From contig CAKUIM010000008.1 of NCBI GenBank assembly GCA_934660965.1, positions 10,996-74,995 of the forward strand: a stretch of 64,000 nucleotides of DNA. The letters run 5' to 3'. The notes beneath the pieces are model-generated. The model did no database searches and had not been told where the DNA came from. It saw nothing but the letters and a program-made list of their open reading frames with translations. This DNA is from an uncultured Oscillospiraceae bacterium (GTDB lineage: Bacteria; Bacillota; Clostridia; Oscillospirales; Oscillospiraceae). How positions within the stretch are numbered: the stretch's first letter is position 1; the number at the start of each line of letters is the position of its first letter. Shown here in pieces: positions 52,646 to 60,805 of the stretch. The position numbers and the translations under genes were made by a program.

Positions 52646-52850
52646 GCCTCCCTCTGACGAGGGCAGCGAAGCGCCGGCGCGGGAGTGAATGACATGCCGG
52701 TGGCATGTCAGAGCCGCGCCGTGACCGAGCCGCAGTGAGACGTGGCACGGCGTAAGCCGTGACGGAGGGAGAGATAGCGGCAAGCCACCTCCAAAGGACT
52801 CTCTCCCTCAGTCTCGCTGCCGCTCGACAGCTCCCTCGTCAGAGGGAGCC
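52646..52850. mobile_element. MITE-like palindromic element, about 205 bp
   Basis: The ends are inverted repeats: GCCTCCCTCTGACGAGGG (52646-52663) and CCCTCGTCAGAGGGAGCC (52833-52850), 16 of 18 matching. Inside are GACATGCC-N3-GGCATGTC, ACGGC-N4-GCCGT and a longer GAGGGAGAGA / TCTCTCCCTC pair, so the RNA or single strand would fold extensively. There is no open frame. Similar sequences recur in intergenic gaps of high-GC Oscillospiraceae; this is from memory and should be searched. Confidence 0.6.
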
Positions 52851-52943
52851 AATAGCTCCGCACCCCAACCTCTCCTCCCCCACCCCCGGGGCGATTCGCA
52901 CAAAAGCGCCGGAGATTTTATTTGAATTTCTATCTTTTTGTTC

Positions 52944-52972
52944 TTGCAATTCCGTTCATAATTTGTTAGTAT
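52944..52972 (+). promoter_or_regulatory. Promoter of the uracil permease gene
   Basis: TTGCAA (52944-52949), 17 bp, TAGTAT (52967-52972). It leaves a leader of about 165 nt before the ATG. Confidence 0.6.
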
Positions 52973-53060
52973 ATGACGAAATGAGGAAGGGGGAAGCAGC
53001 ATGTTCGCGTACCGGTGCAGTCGGTTCCATGGTCCGCGGGCCTTGTGTTTCCATTTTTCC

Positions 53061-53116
53061 CGGCAGGGGTAAGGCAATCGCCATTTTTGGTGGTTGTCTC
53101 TTTTTTTGCCCTGCCG
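53061..53116 (+). promoter_or_regulatory. Attenuator-like terminator in the uraA leader
   Basis: GGCAATCGCC (53073-53082) pairs with GGTGGTTGTC (53089-53098), including G-U pairs, and is followed by TCTTTTTTT: an intrinsic terminator ahead of the gene. CGGCAGGG and CCCTGCCG flank it as a second inverted repeat. I do not see the known PyrR site or a purine-riboswitch core, so the sensing element is unidentified. Confidence 0.55.
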
Positions 53117-53142
53117 CCGCAATGAGAGAAAGGGAGAGAGCT

Positions 53143-54504
53143 ATGAACAATCAAGAACCTATCCGCGACGCCCGGACCCTTGGCTGGCCCAAGATGCTGG
53201 TCCTGGGCCTCCAGCACATGTTCGCCATGTTTGGCGCCACCGTGCTGGTGCCCATCCTGGTCAACAACTACGGCCTGCCCCTGTCCATCCAGACCACCCT
53301 GTTCTTCGCCGGTATCGGCACCCTGTTCTTCCACGTGTGCACCCGCATGAAGGTGCCCGCCTTCCTGGGCTCCTCCTTCGCCTTCCTGGGCGGCTTCCAG
53401 GCAGTGGCGAACCTGCCTGCCTACGCCGGCATGTCCCCCGAGGATAAGCTGGCCTACGCCCTGGGCGGCGTTGTGGTGGCCGGCCTTCTCTATGTGGTGC
53501 TGGCCGCCATCATCAAGCTGGTGGGCGTGAAGAAGGTCATGCGCTTCCTGCCCCCCGTAGTCACCGGCCCCATCATCATCCTCATCGGCCTGAACCTGGC
53601 CCCCTCCGCCGTCTCCAACGCCTCCACCTGCTGGTGGCTGGCCCTGGTGTCCATGGCCATCATCGTGGTGGCCAATATCTGGGGCCGCGGCATGATCAAG
53701 ATCATCCCCATTCTGCTGGGCGTGGTGGGCTCCTATGTGGTAGCCCTCATCGCCAACGCCTGCGGCGCAACCATCGTCAACGGCGCCGGCGAGGTGGTCC
53801 CCCTCATCGACTTCTCCGCCGTGGCCGCCTCCAGGGTCATCGGCCTGCAGCCCTTCGCCCTGGCTAAGTTCGACGTGACCTCCATCCTGGTCATGGCCCC
53901 CATCGCCATCGCCGCCATGATGGAGCACATCGGCGACATGTCCGCCATCTCCGCCACCGTGGGCCAGAACTTCATTGAGGACCCGGGCCTGCACCGCACC
54001 CTCATCGGCGACGGCATCGCCACCTCCCTGTCCGGCCTGTTCGGCGGCCCCGCCAACACCACCTACGGCGAGAACACCGGCGTGCTGGTGCTCTCTAAGG
54101 TGTATGACCCCCGGGTCATCCGCCTGGCCGCCATCTACGCGGTGATCCTGTCCTTCTCTCCCGCCTTTGCCGCAATTGTCAACTCCATCCCCTCCGCCAT
54201 CATCGGCGGCGTGAGCTTCATTCTCTACGGCATGATCTCCGCCATCGGCGTGCGCAACGTGGTGGAGAACCGGGTGGACTTCACCAACTCCCGCAATCTC
54301 ATCATCGCCGCCGTCATCCTGGTGTGCGGCCTGGGCTTCTCCAGCGGCCTGACCTTCACCGTCGGCGCCGCCCACATCACCCTCACCAGCCTTGCCATCG
54401 CCGCCATCGCCGGCATCCTGCTCAACGCCATCCTCCCCGGCAAGGACTACGAGTTCGGCTCCGATGTGACCGAGGGCCGCTCCGGCGACTTCGGCCGCTA
54501 CTAA
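53143..54504 (+). CDS. uraA: Uracil/xanthine permease family transporter (NCS2, UraA-like)
   Basis: 453 residues with about fourteen helices. The N-terminus LGWPKMLVLGLQHMFAMFGATVLVPILV, GSSFAFLGG and the ion/nucleobase loop MEHIGDMSAIS with GPANTTYGENTG place it in the uracil branch of NCS2, importing the base with protons. The start is the ATG after AGGGAGAG. A leader with a terminator precedes it and a terminator follows, so it is expressed alone. Confidence 0.9.
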   Translation: MNNQEPIRDARTLGWPKMLVLGLQHMFAMFGATVLVPILVNNYGLPLSIQTTLFFAGIGTLFFHVCTRMKVPAFLGSSFAFLGGFQAVANLPAYAGMSPEDKLAYALGGVVVAGLLYVVLAAIIKLVGVKKVMRFLPPVVTGPIIILIGLNLAPSAVSNASTCWWLALVSMAIIVVANIWGRGMIKIIPILLGVVGSYVVALIANACGATIVNGAGEVVPLIDFSAVAASRVIGLQPFALAKFDVTSILVMAPIAIAAMMEHIGDMSAISATVGQNFIEDPGLHRTLIGDGIATSLSGLFGGPANTTYGENTGVLVLSKVYDPRVIRLAAIYAVILSFSPAFAAIVNSIPSAIIGGVSFILYGMISAIGVRNVVENRVDFTNSRNLIIAAVILVCGLGFSSGLTFTVGAAHITLTSLAIAAIAGILLNAILPGKDYEFGSDVTEGRSGDFGRY

Positions 54505-54529
54505 GCCCTCATCACCCCTCCGCCTTCAA

Positions 54530-54558
54530 GGGCCGTCCGCACCGCGGGCGGCCCTTTT
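54530..54558 (+). terminator. Terminator of uraA
   Basis: An 11-bp stem with one G-U pair (54530-54540 / 54544-54554) is followed by TTTT. Confidence 0.85.
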
Positions 54559-54588
54559 CGTTTCCCTGTATTTTTTGCCCCCGGCGGG

Positions 54589-54617
54589 TAGACTTTTCCT
54601 GTTTTTCCCTGTATAAT
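54589..54617 (+). promoter_or_regulatory. Promoter of the NSS transporter gene
   Basis: TAGACT (54589-54594), 17 bp, TATAAT (54612-54617). Confidence 0.6.
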
Positions 54618-54692
54618 ACCATCACTTGACAAAGCATAATTATACGCAGTGCTTGTCAGCGCACCGCTTCAAAATGAGAGAGAGGTCAATCT

Positions 54693-56030
54693 ATGGAACG
54701 TGAAAAACTGGGCTCGCGCCTGGGCTTTATCCTGCTGTCCGCAGGCTGCGCCATCGGCTGCGGCAACGTATGGAAATTCCCCTGGATGTGCGGAGAGTAC
54801 GGCGGCGGAGTCTTCCTGCTCATCTATCTGATCTGCCTTGTGCTGCTGGGCCTGCCGGTGATGACCATGGAGTTCTCCCTGGGCCGCGCCTCCCAGGCCA
54901 GCGCCGTGGGGATGTATCAGAAGCTGGAGCGCCCCGGCCAGAAGTGGCACCTTCACGGCTACGCCGCCCTTGCGGGCAACGTGTGCCTGATGGCCTTCTA
55001 CACCGTGGTGTCCGGCTGGATCCTCTACTACTTCGTGCGCTTTATCACCGGCCGCAGCGCCGGCCTGGGCTTTGTGAGCATGATCACCAATCCCGGCGTC
55101 AACGTGGGCTATATGGCCATCGTGGTCGTGGTGTGCTTCGGCCTTTTGTGCTTCGGCCTTCAGGGCGGCCTGGAGCGGGTGACCAAATACATGATGCTGG
55201 CCCTGCTGGCGCTTATGGCGGTGCTGGCAGTCCACAGCTGCACCCTGCCCGGCGCCGCCGAGGGCCTGGCCTTCTACCTGGTGCCCGACTTCTCCAAGAT
55301 CAGCGGCCAGGTGGTGGTGGGGGCCATGAACCAGGCCTTCTTCACCCTGAGCCTGGGCATCGGCGCCATCTCCATCTTCGGCAGCTACATCGGCAAGGAG
55401 CACACCCTTATGGGCGAGTCCGCCCGGATCATCGTGCTGGACACCCTGGTGGCCGTCATGGCGGGCCTTATCATCTTCCCCGCCTGCTTCACCTTCGGCG
55501 TCCAGGTCAACTCCGGCCCCAGCCTTCTCTTTGACACCATGGTTACGGTGTTCAGCTCCATGGCCGGCGGCCGCTGGTGGGGCAGTCTTTTCTTCCTCTT
55601 CATGGTGTTTGCTGCGCTGTCCACCGTGCTGGCCGTGTTTGAGAATATCCTGGCCTGCGTGCGGGAGCTCACCGGCTGGAGCCGCCCCAAGGGCTGCATC
55701 ATCTGCGGCGCGGGCATCTTCCTTCTGAGCATCACCACCGCCCTGGGTTACAGCACCTTCTCCGGCTTCCAGCCCTTCGCCCCGGGCAGCGCGTGGCTGG
55801 ACCTGTGGGACTTTATCGTCAGCAGCAACCTGCTCCCCCTGGGCTCGCTCATCTTCGCGCTGTTCTGCTGCAACCGCTTCGGCTGGGGCTGGGACCGTTT
55901 CATGGCCGAGGCCAACACCGGACGCGGGCTGAAGGTCCGCCCCTGGATGAAGCCCATCTTCCGCTTCTTCGTCCCGGCGTGCATCCTCATCATCTACTTC
56001 TACGGCCTCATCACCTTCACCTGGCGCTGA
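54693..56030 (+). CDS. Neurotransmitter:sodium symporter (NSS/SNF) family transporter
   Basis: 445 residues with eleven to twelve helices. The N-terminal LGSRLGFILLSAGCAIGCGNVWKFPW carries the unwound helix-1 substrate/Na+ site, and GLPVMTMEFSLGRAS follows. The bacterial subgroup (Tyt1/MhsT-like) imports aromatic or hydrophobic amino acids with Na+, so tyrosine or tryptophan are plausible substrates. AGAGAGG precedes the ATG. Confidence 0.93.
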   Translation: MEREKLGSRLGFILLSAGCAIGCGNVWKFPWMCGEYGGGVFLLIYLICLVLLGLPVMTMEFSLGRASQASAVGMYQKLERPGQKWHLHGYAALAGNVCLMAFYTVVSGWILYYFVRFITGRSAGLGFVSMITNPGVNVGYMAIVVVVCFGLLCFGLQGGLERVTKYMMLALLALMAVLAVHSCTLPGAAEGLAFYLVPDFSKISGQVVVGAMNQAFFTLSLGIGAISIFGSYIGKEHTLMGESARIIVLDTLVAVMAGLIIFPACFTFGVQVNSGPSLLFDTMVTVFSSMAGGRWWGSLFFLFMVFAALSTVLAVFENILACVRELTGWSRPKGCIICGAGIFLLSITTALGYSTFSGFQPFAPGSAWLDLWDFIVSSNLLPLGSLIFALFCCNRFGWGWDRFMAEANTGRGLKVRPWMKPIFRFFVPACILIIYFYGLITFTWR

Positions 56031-56090
56031 CCGGCGCCCCCGGCGTCTCTCCGGGCCGCGTCCTGCCAAAATGAACCATCACCCCTTTCT

Positions 56091-56119
56091 GCATAAGTAG
56101 TTTTTGTCTGCGGATAATA
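56091..56119 (+). promoter_or_regulatory. Possible forespore (sigma-G/F) promoter of spoVT
   Basis: GCATA (56091-56095), 17 bp, GATAATA (56113-56119) resembles the forespore sigma consensus GMATR - CATWMTA with one change in the -10. spoVT is sigma-G-controlled in Bacillus. Confidence 0.5.
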
Positions 56120-56223
56120 GAATCAGTCAGAAATGACAACGGCTTCCTGCTTCCCGCCCCGGCCGGAGCAGCGCCCGGCGGGACACATATGACAGAGAAA
56201 ATACAGCAGAAAGGTTTGACGAT

Positions 56224-56769
56224 ATGAAAGCAACCGGAATTGTCAGAAGGATTGACGACCTGGGCCGCGTGGTCATCCCCAAGGAGATCCGCCGCACCAT
56301 GCGCATCCGCGAGGGCGACCCTCTGGAGATTTACACTGACCGCGAGGGGGGCGTCATCTTCAAAAAATACTCCCAGCTGGGCGACATCTCCGACTTCGCC
56401 GGCGACCTGTGCGACGTTTTGAGCCGGGCCTGCGGCCAGGGCGCCGCCGTCACCGACCGGGACGGCTGCATCGCCGTGGGAGGCATGGCCCGGCGGGAGC
56501 TGCTGGATAAGCGCATCTCCCCCCGGCTGGAGGCGCTCATGGAGGCCCGCCGGAGCTGGCAGCACCAGAGCGGCGGCGAGCGTCTGAGCGTGTGTGAAGA
56601 GACGGACAAGTATTTCGTCCTCACCGCCGTTCCCATCCTCTCCGGCGGCGACGTGCTCGGCTGCGTGGTGTTCCTGGCCGCCGACGGCGCCGACGAGCGC
56701 ACCGGCGAGGTTGAGCTCACGCTGGCCCAGACCGCCGCAGCCTTCCTCGGCAAGCACATGGAGGGCTGA
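56224..56769 (+). CDS. spoVT: Stage V sporulation protein T
   Basis: 181 residues. The AbrB-type swapped-hairpin N-terminus (MKATGIVRRIDDLGRVVIPKEIRRTMRIREGDPLEIYTD) is followed by a GAF-like C-terminal domain (about 55-180). SpoVT tunes sigma-G-dependent gene expression in the forespore. The length and layout match the family. It has its own terminator. Confidence 0.95.
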   Translation: MKATGIVRRIDDLGRVVIPKEIRRTMRIREGDPLEIYTDREGGVIFKKYSQLGDISDFAGDLCDVLSRACGQGAAVTDRDGCIAVGGMARRELLDKRISPRLEALMEARRSWQHQSGGERLSVCEETDKYFVLTAVPILSGGDVLGCVVFLAADGADERTGEVELTLAQTAAAFLGKHMEG

Positions 56770-56790
56770 CCGTCCCCCTGAAAAACGAAC

Positions 56791-56822
56791 AGCCCTGCCG
56801 CAGCGCTCTCTGCGGCAGGGCT
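56791..56822 (+). terminator. Terminator of spoVT
   Basis: A 13-bp perfect stem (56791-56803 / 56810-56822) with TTCTTGTT following. Confidence 0.85.
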
Positions 56823-56937
56823 TCTTGTTGCATCAGGCGGGCCAAGGGCGCTGCGCAAAACGGGGTATCCCTCTCCGGCGCACCCCGCCTGCTCGACCCC
56901 GGCCCCGCATTCGCCCGGGGCGCCGCCCCATCCGGGG

Positions 56938-57693
56938 TCAGCGCTTGGGCAGATAGTTCTCCGGGGAGACCGGAAACTGGTCCTGATACATGGCAAAGTG
57001 CAGATGGGGGTCCCGGCCGATCTCCGCCGCGGCGGTATTGCCCACCGCGCCGATTACATCGCCGGTATACACCCGCTCGCCCACCTCGATATTCGGCCCG
57101 GCAGCCAGGTTGGAGTAGACGCTCTCCAGGCCGTCGCCGTGGTCGATGCGCACGGTCACGCCCATCAGGTCGTCCTCGCTGATGTCCGTCACGGTGCCCG
57201 CCGCCGCGGCAATCACCCGCGTGCCGATAGAGGCCGCAAGGTCGATCCCCTCATGGACGCGCCAGTCCATCATGGTCTCGTCATAGAGCAGGGTCTCCAC
57301 GCTGAAGGGGGTCAGAATACTGCCCTTAACCGGCCAGGTGAACACCAGGGCGGCGGGCTTGGCGATATGCTGCGCCGGGGGCTGCTGGGCCGTTTCCGTG
57401 GGCTGGGACGGCACTTGGGACGGGGCTTGAGACGGGGCCTGGGACGGCGCTTGGGACGGATTCTGGGACGGATTCTGGGACGGCAGCACCGGCGCGCTGG
57501 GGCGAATGGGGGCAGACGCGGGCAGCTGGGCCTCCCCCACCGCCTCCACAGGCTCCCGGTCGGGCAGCACGGAGCGCACCAGGTAGTAACCGGACAGGCC
57601 GATGGCGGCCACGCACACCAGCACCACCAGGTAGAAACCCTTGCCGCCGATAAAATCGGTTACTTTTTGCAGAAAGCCAGGTTTTCGTTTCAC
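56938..57693 (-). CDS. Membrane-anchored M23 (LytM) peptidase-domain protein, SpoIIQ-like
   Basis: 251 residues from a GTG after GGAGGTG. An N-terminal membrane helix (GFYLVVLVCVAAIGLSGYYLV) is followed by a spacer with seven tandem PSQ(N/A/V) units, then a LytM domain (about 125-250). The zinc-binding residues appear intact: HEGIDLAA supplies His and Asp, and HLHFAM supplies the last His. The single-helix layout and sporulation neighbours suggest the forespore engulfment protein SpoIIQ, but a general cell-division M23 protein is possible. Confidence 0.82.
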   Translation of the reverse strand: MKRKPGFLQKVTDFIGGKGFYLVVLVCVAAIGLSGYYLVRSVLPDREPVEAVGEAQLPASAPIRPSAPVLPSQNPSQNPSQAPSQAPSQAPSQVPSQPTETAQQPPAQHIAKPAALVFTWPVKGSILTPFSVETLLYDETMMDWRVHEGIDLAASIGTRVIAAAAGTVTDISEDDLMGVTVRIDHGDGLESVYSNLAAGPNIEVGERVYTGDVIGAVGNTAAAEIGRDPHLHFAMYQDQFPVSPENYLPKR

Positions 57694-58000
57694 TTCAAAA
57701 CACCTCCGCTCATAGTGTTGACAGCGAAGGGCCCTTCTAAACCAAAGTTTTCTTCTCCCGGTGCGCCCCGCCAGGGCGACAGAGACGTCCAAATCCTCGC
57801 CGCCGCCTTTTGGGCTGCCTTTTTGACCGCCTTTCCGCACGCCCCACAAGGGCCGCATGGGGCCGCCGCACAGATTCAACGCACCTCCGCGCGCCGCGAG
57901 CAAAGCCCCCGGACGCAAAAACGCCGCGCCCGGGCGAAAACCCAGGTGCGGCGTTTTTCTTCGCTTCAGGCGCGGCGGATGCCGCACCGGAGATGCTCTT
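57694..58000. other. Intergenic region between the M23 gene and rpsR
   Basis: 307 bp with the rpsR terminator (57917-57958) at one end and the upstream region of the M23 gene at the other. Open frames here are GC-rich by-products with no ribosome-binding site. I see no other element. Confidence 0.6.
57917..57958. terminator. Terminator of the rpsF-ssb-rpsR operon
   Basis: AAAAACGCCGC (57917-57927) and GCGGCGTTTTT (57948-57958) pair, with further internal pairing. On the minus strand it lies 43 bp after rpsR. Confidence 0.85.
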
Positions 58001-58240
58001 TTAGTCGGTCACGTAGGGCAGCAGAGCCACATGACGGGCGCGCTTGATGGCGTCGGTCAGCTGGCGCTGATGCATGGCGCAGGTGCCGGTGGTGCGGCGG
58101 GGCAGGATCTTGGAGCGCTCGGACAGGTAGCGCTTGAGCTTGGCCGCGTCCTTGTAGTCGATGCACTCGACCTTATCCACGCAGAACGCGCACACCTTGC
58201 GGCGCTTGCGGTTGCGCAGCTTGTTATTATCCATAGCCAT
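58001..58240 (-). CDS. rpsR: 30S ribosomal protein S18
   Basis: 79 residues. [20 protein letters not shown] carries the N-terminal Cys motif found in zinc-type S18, and the core [22 protein letters not shown] and [12 protein letters not shown] is canonical. S18 pairs with S6 in the platform of the small subunit. Last gene of rpsF-ssb-rpsR. Confidence 0.97.
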   Translation of the reverse strand: MAMDNNKLRNRKRRKVCAFCVDKVECIDYKDAAKLKRYLSERSKILPRRTTGTCAMHQRQLTDAIKRARHVALLPYVTD

Positions 58241-58287
58241 GGTGGCAATCCTCCTTTACAAAATGATGGCCCTTTGCTTGTCAGGCC

Positions 58288-58737
58288 TTAGAAGGGCAGC
58301 TCGCCGTCATCGTCCGTCAGCTCTGCGAACTGGTCGCCGCCGGCGGGGGGCATGCCATAGTCGGCCGCGGGGGCCGCGGCAGGACGGCTGTAGGAGCCGC
58401 CGCCATCGCCATCCCGGCGGGAGTCACCGAAGTAGATGTTGTCGGCCACCACCTCGGCGCTGCGGCGCTTGCCGCCGTCGCGGTCGGTCCAGTCGCGGAT
58501 CTGCAGCCGGCCCTCCACCACGGCCATGCGGCCCTTGGTGAGGTACTTGGATGCAAATTCGGCGGTGTTGCGCCAGGCGACAATGTCGATAAAGTCGGTG
58601 GTGCGCTCGCCGCCGTCGCGGCTTTTGAAGTCCCGGTCTACGGCCAGGGAAAAGGAAGCCACGGCGGTGCCGCTCTGAGTATGGCGCAGCTCCGGGTCAC
58701 GGGTCAGGCGGCCCATGAGAATGATTCGGTTGAGCAT
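58288..58737 (-). CDS. ssb: Single-stranded DNA-binding protein
   Basis: 149 residues. The OB-fold (1-105) has MLNRIILMGRLTRDPELRHTQSG split over strands, with FIDIVAWRNTAEFASKYLTKG. A Gly/Pro-rich linker leads to the acidic tip DDDGELPF that recruits repair and replication partners. It lies between rpsF and rpsR, the usual Firmicute arrangement. Confidence 0.97.
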   Translation of the reverse strand: MLNRIILMGRLTRDPELRHTQSGTAVASFSLAVDRDFKSRDGGERTTDFIDIVAWRNTAEFASKYLTKGRMAVVEGRLQIRDWTDRDGGKRRSAEVVADNIYFGDSRRDGDGGGSYSRPAAAPAADYGMPPAGGDQFAELTDDDGELPF

Positions 58738-58750
58738 TGTTTGGCCCTCC

Positions 58751-59044
58751 TTAGTCCTTGCAGACGATGATGGAACGCATGATGTTGGGGTTGATGCGCA
58801 TCAGACGGTCCAGCTCGGCAGGGAGCGCGGGGTCAGCGGAGAAGGTCATGAGGACGTAGTAGCCCTCGTCCAGGTCATTGATGAGATAAGCCAGCTTGCG
58901 CTTGCCCCACTCATCCACCTCGGCCACGGTGCCGCGGCTCTCGGCCAGCTCCTTGAACTTGGCCACCAGCGCGGCGGTCTCTTCCTCACCCAGGGTGGGG
59001 TTGATGATATAGAGCACCTCGTAGTTTGCGGACAGTTTTGCCAT
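58751..59044 (-). CDS. rpsF: 30S ribosomal protein S6
   Basis: 97 residues. YEVLYIINPTLGEEETAALVAKF and KLAYLINDLDEGYYVLMTF are the S6 ferredoxin-like fold. It heads the operon and binds S18. AAGGAGGTG precedes the ATG. A leader hairpin with CCGG at its loop base lies upstream and may be the S6:S18 feedback site. Confidence 0.97.
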   Translation of the reverse strand: MAKLSANYEVLYIINPTLGEEETAALVAKFKELAESRGTVAEVDEWGKRKLAYLINDLDEGYYVLMTFSADPALPAELDRLMRINPNIMRSIIVCKD

Positions 59045-59072
59045 AATGTTTGCACCTCCTTATGGACGTATG

Positions 59073-59094
59073 GCCTCCGGTCTGCGCCGGAGGC
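59073..59094 (-). promoter_or_regulatory. Candidate S6:S18 autoregulatory leader hairpin
   Basis: GCCTCCGG and CCGGAGGC (59073-59080 / 59087-59094) form a perfect 8-bp stem in the rpsF leader, 30-50 nt before the start. S6:S18 complexes in many bacteria repress translation by binding a CCG-containing leader structure. The match is structural only. Confidence 0.5.
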
Positions 59095-59137
59095 AAGGAT
59101 GTCGCCCGCCGCATCACATAATACGGCAGACTAAATT

Positions 59138-59165
59138 ATTATACCTGACGCTCCCGATTTGTCAA
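59138..59165 (-). promoter_or_regulatory. Promoter of rpsF-ssb-rpsR
   Basis: Minus strand TTGACA (59165-59160), 16 bp, TATAAT (59143-59138). Confidence 0.85.
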
Positions 59166-59209
59166 GGGATTTCCGGCACTTTCTGCCCGGATTTTCGCTC
59201 GGCTCCCCA

Positions 59210-60805
59210 TCAAAGGCGGCGCAGCATGGCTCCGCCCCGCCGCGCGAGGATGCCCACGCACACCCCCGAGAGGACCAGGAGCAGCCCCAGGGCGGCGGCG
59301 TAGCCCACGGCAGGACCCAGACGGGAGCCGGCATACCAGGCAAGGCCGGCGGCAGCCAGTGCCGTCATGGGCACGAGCATGGCGAGCATGGACGCCATGG
59401 ACTGCTTGACCACCACCGTCTCGTTGGCGGCGTCCAGCTTGGGGAAGGTCAGCCCCATAAGCATGGAGAAGGCCGCCTGGCCCACGGCAAACAGCACCGA
59501 CACCGAGAGCAGCACCCCCCACTCCCAGGCCGCAAGGCCCAGCGCCAGGGAGAGCAGCGCCACGGCGATCACCGTACACGGCAGGGAGAGCAGCAGCTGG
59601 AAGCCGGTCTTGATGCGCACAATCCGCCCCTCCCCCACCGGCGCCTCCCGGAGAATCCAGAGGTATTTCCCCTCCAGGCTCACCGAGGGGGCGGCGATGA
59701 TGCACGTGGAAAGGCAGAAGCCCACCAGCGCCGCGCACAGCGGCACCACCGGGACGCCGGGGCCCATGCGGCCCACAAGCTCCCGCAGGGCGGGCGCCTT
59801 CACCACCGCCGCCGCCCCCAGGGCCAGCAGCATCAAAAGCCCCAGCCCCGCATTCCAGAAATACATGGGGGTGCCGAAAAACCGCCGGGCCTCCTTCCTG
59901 AGCAGCGCCCTGGTCTGCCCGGCAAAGCGCTGCTGCCCCAGGCGGTAGTCGCCGCGGGCGCTCTGGGCGCGGAAGGCGGTGACCGCCTTGCGATATACCT
60001 TTCCCAAAATCAGCACCATCAGGGCAAAGGGCACGACGCAGCACGCAAGGAACAGCCCCAGCCGTCCCCAGTCGCCCATAATGCCGTCCCCCATCCACAC
60101 GATGGGCGCGGCCCAGGCCATCCCCGACTTGACTCCGGCGGCGTCGGCGGTAAGAGCCCGCAGCATGGAGTTGAGGCGAAGGCCGAACCAGAACATCAGC
60201 ACGATGTACGCCGCTATCACCAGATTCTGCCCCAATACCTTCCCCCGGGAGAGCTTGGAGGAGAGAAAGGCCGCCAGCGCCCCCAGCAGCACGGACAGCG
60301 CCGTATCCAGCAGCGGCAGTCCCAGGGCGGCCAGGACAAGGCGCGCCCAGAACGCAGCGCCGTAACCCGCCCCGCCGCCGGCATGGATGGCGCACACCAC
60401 CCCCGCCGGCACCATCATAAAGAAGGAAAAGACCAGGTTTTCAAAGTAGATGGCCACTACCCGGCTGACCATAAGCATGGTGGTGGAAACCGGCAGGGCC
60501 AGCAGCAAATCGTTGTCCCGCCCGCCGAACACCACGCCCTTCACGGCAAAGGTGGTGAACAGCAGCCCGCCCGCAACGGCGCCGATGCCCATGAAGATAA
60601 ACACCAGCACCTCCATCCCAATGGGGGCGAGCACATCCACCAGCATGCTGCTGTAGACCCCGGAGAGGTAGAGGGCCAGAAAGGCGATGACCAGCACCGC
60701 CCCCACGCCGCTTACCGCGCGCTTTTTCTTGCCCCGGCCCGCGCCGGAGGAGGTGAGCAGCATGGATTTGACGCTTACCTTGATTAAAGCAAAGAGCTTT
60801 TTCAT
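59210..60805 (-). CDS. ABC transporter membrane protein (putative exporter permease)
   Basis: 531 residues with about twelve hydrophobic segments in ABC-2-like layout and no nucleotide motif. It follows the ATPase gene with a 4-bp overlap (ATGA at 60802-60805). Patterns such as FGGRDNDLLLALPVSTTMLMVSRV and LLRKEARRFFGTPMYFWN are shared with large clostridial permeases of this type. The substrate is unknown. The start is the ATG at 60805. Confidence 0.82.
   Translation of the reverse strand: MKKLFALIKVSVKSMLLTSSGAGRGKKKRAVSGVGAVLVIAFLALYLSGVYSSMLVDVLAPIGMEVLVFIFMGIGAVAGGLLFTTFAVKGVVFGGRDNDLLLALPVSTTMLMVSRVVAIYFENLVFSFFMMVPAGVVCAIHAGGGAGYGAAFWARLVLAALGLPLLDTALSVLLGALAAFLSSKLSRGKVLGQNLVIAAYIVLMFWFGLRLNSMLRALTADAAGVKSGMAWAAPIVWMGDGIMGDWGRLGLFLACCVVPFALMVLILGKVYRKAVTAFRAQSARGDYRLGQQRFAGQTRALLRKEARRFFGTPMYFWNAGLGLLMLLALGAAAVVKAPALRELVGRMGPGVPVVPLCAALVGFCLSTCIIAAPSVSLEGKYLWILREAPVGEGRIVRIKTGFQLLLSLPCTVIAVALLSLALGLAAWEWGVLLSVSVLFAVGQAAFSMLMGLTFPKLDAANETVVVKQSMASMLAMLVPMTALAAAGLAWYAGSRLGPAVGYAAALGLLLVLSGVCVGILARRGGAMLRRL

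Noticed and set aside
52646..52850. CRISPR or tRNA-like element
   Set aside because: The hairpins are not regularly spaced repeats with unique spacers, and no cloverleaf or CCA-type acceptor is present.
57694..58047. Longer N-terminal extension of the M23 gene and a plus-strand Arg/Gly frame
   Set aside because: No initiation signal; the extension is Arg/Pro/Gly-rich noise, whereas GGAGGTG precedes the GTG at 57693.
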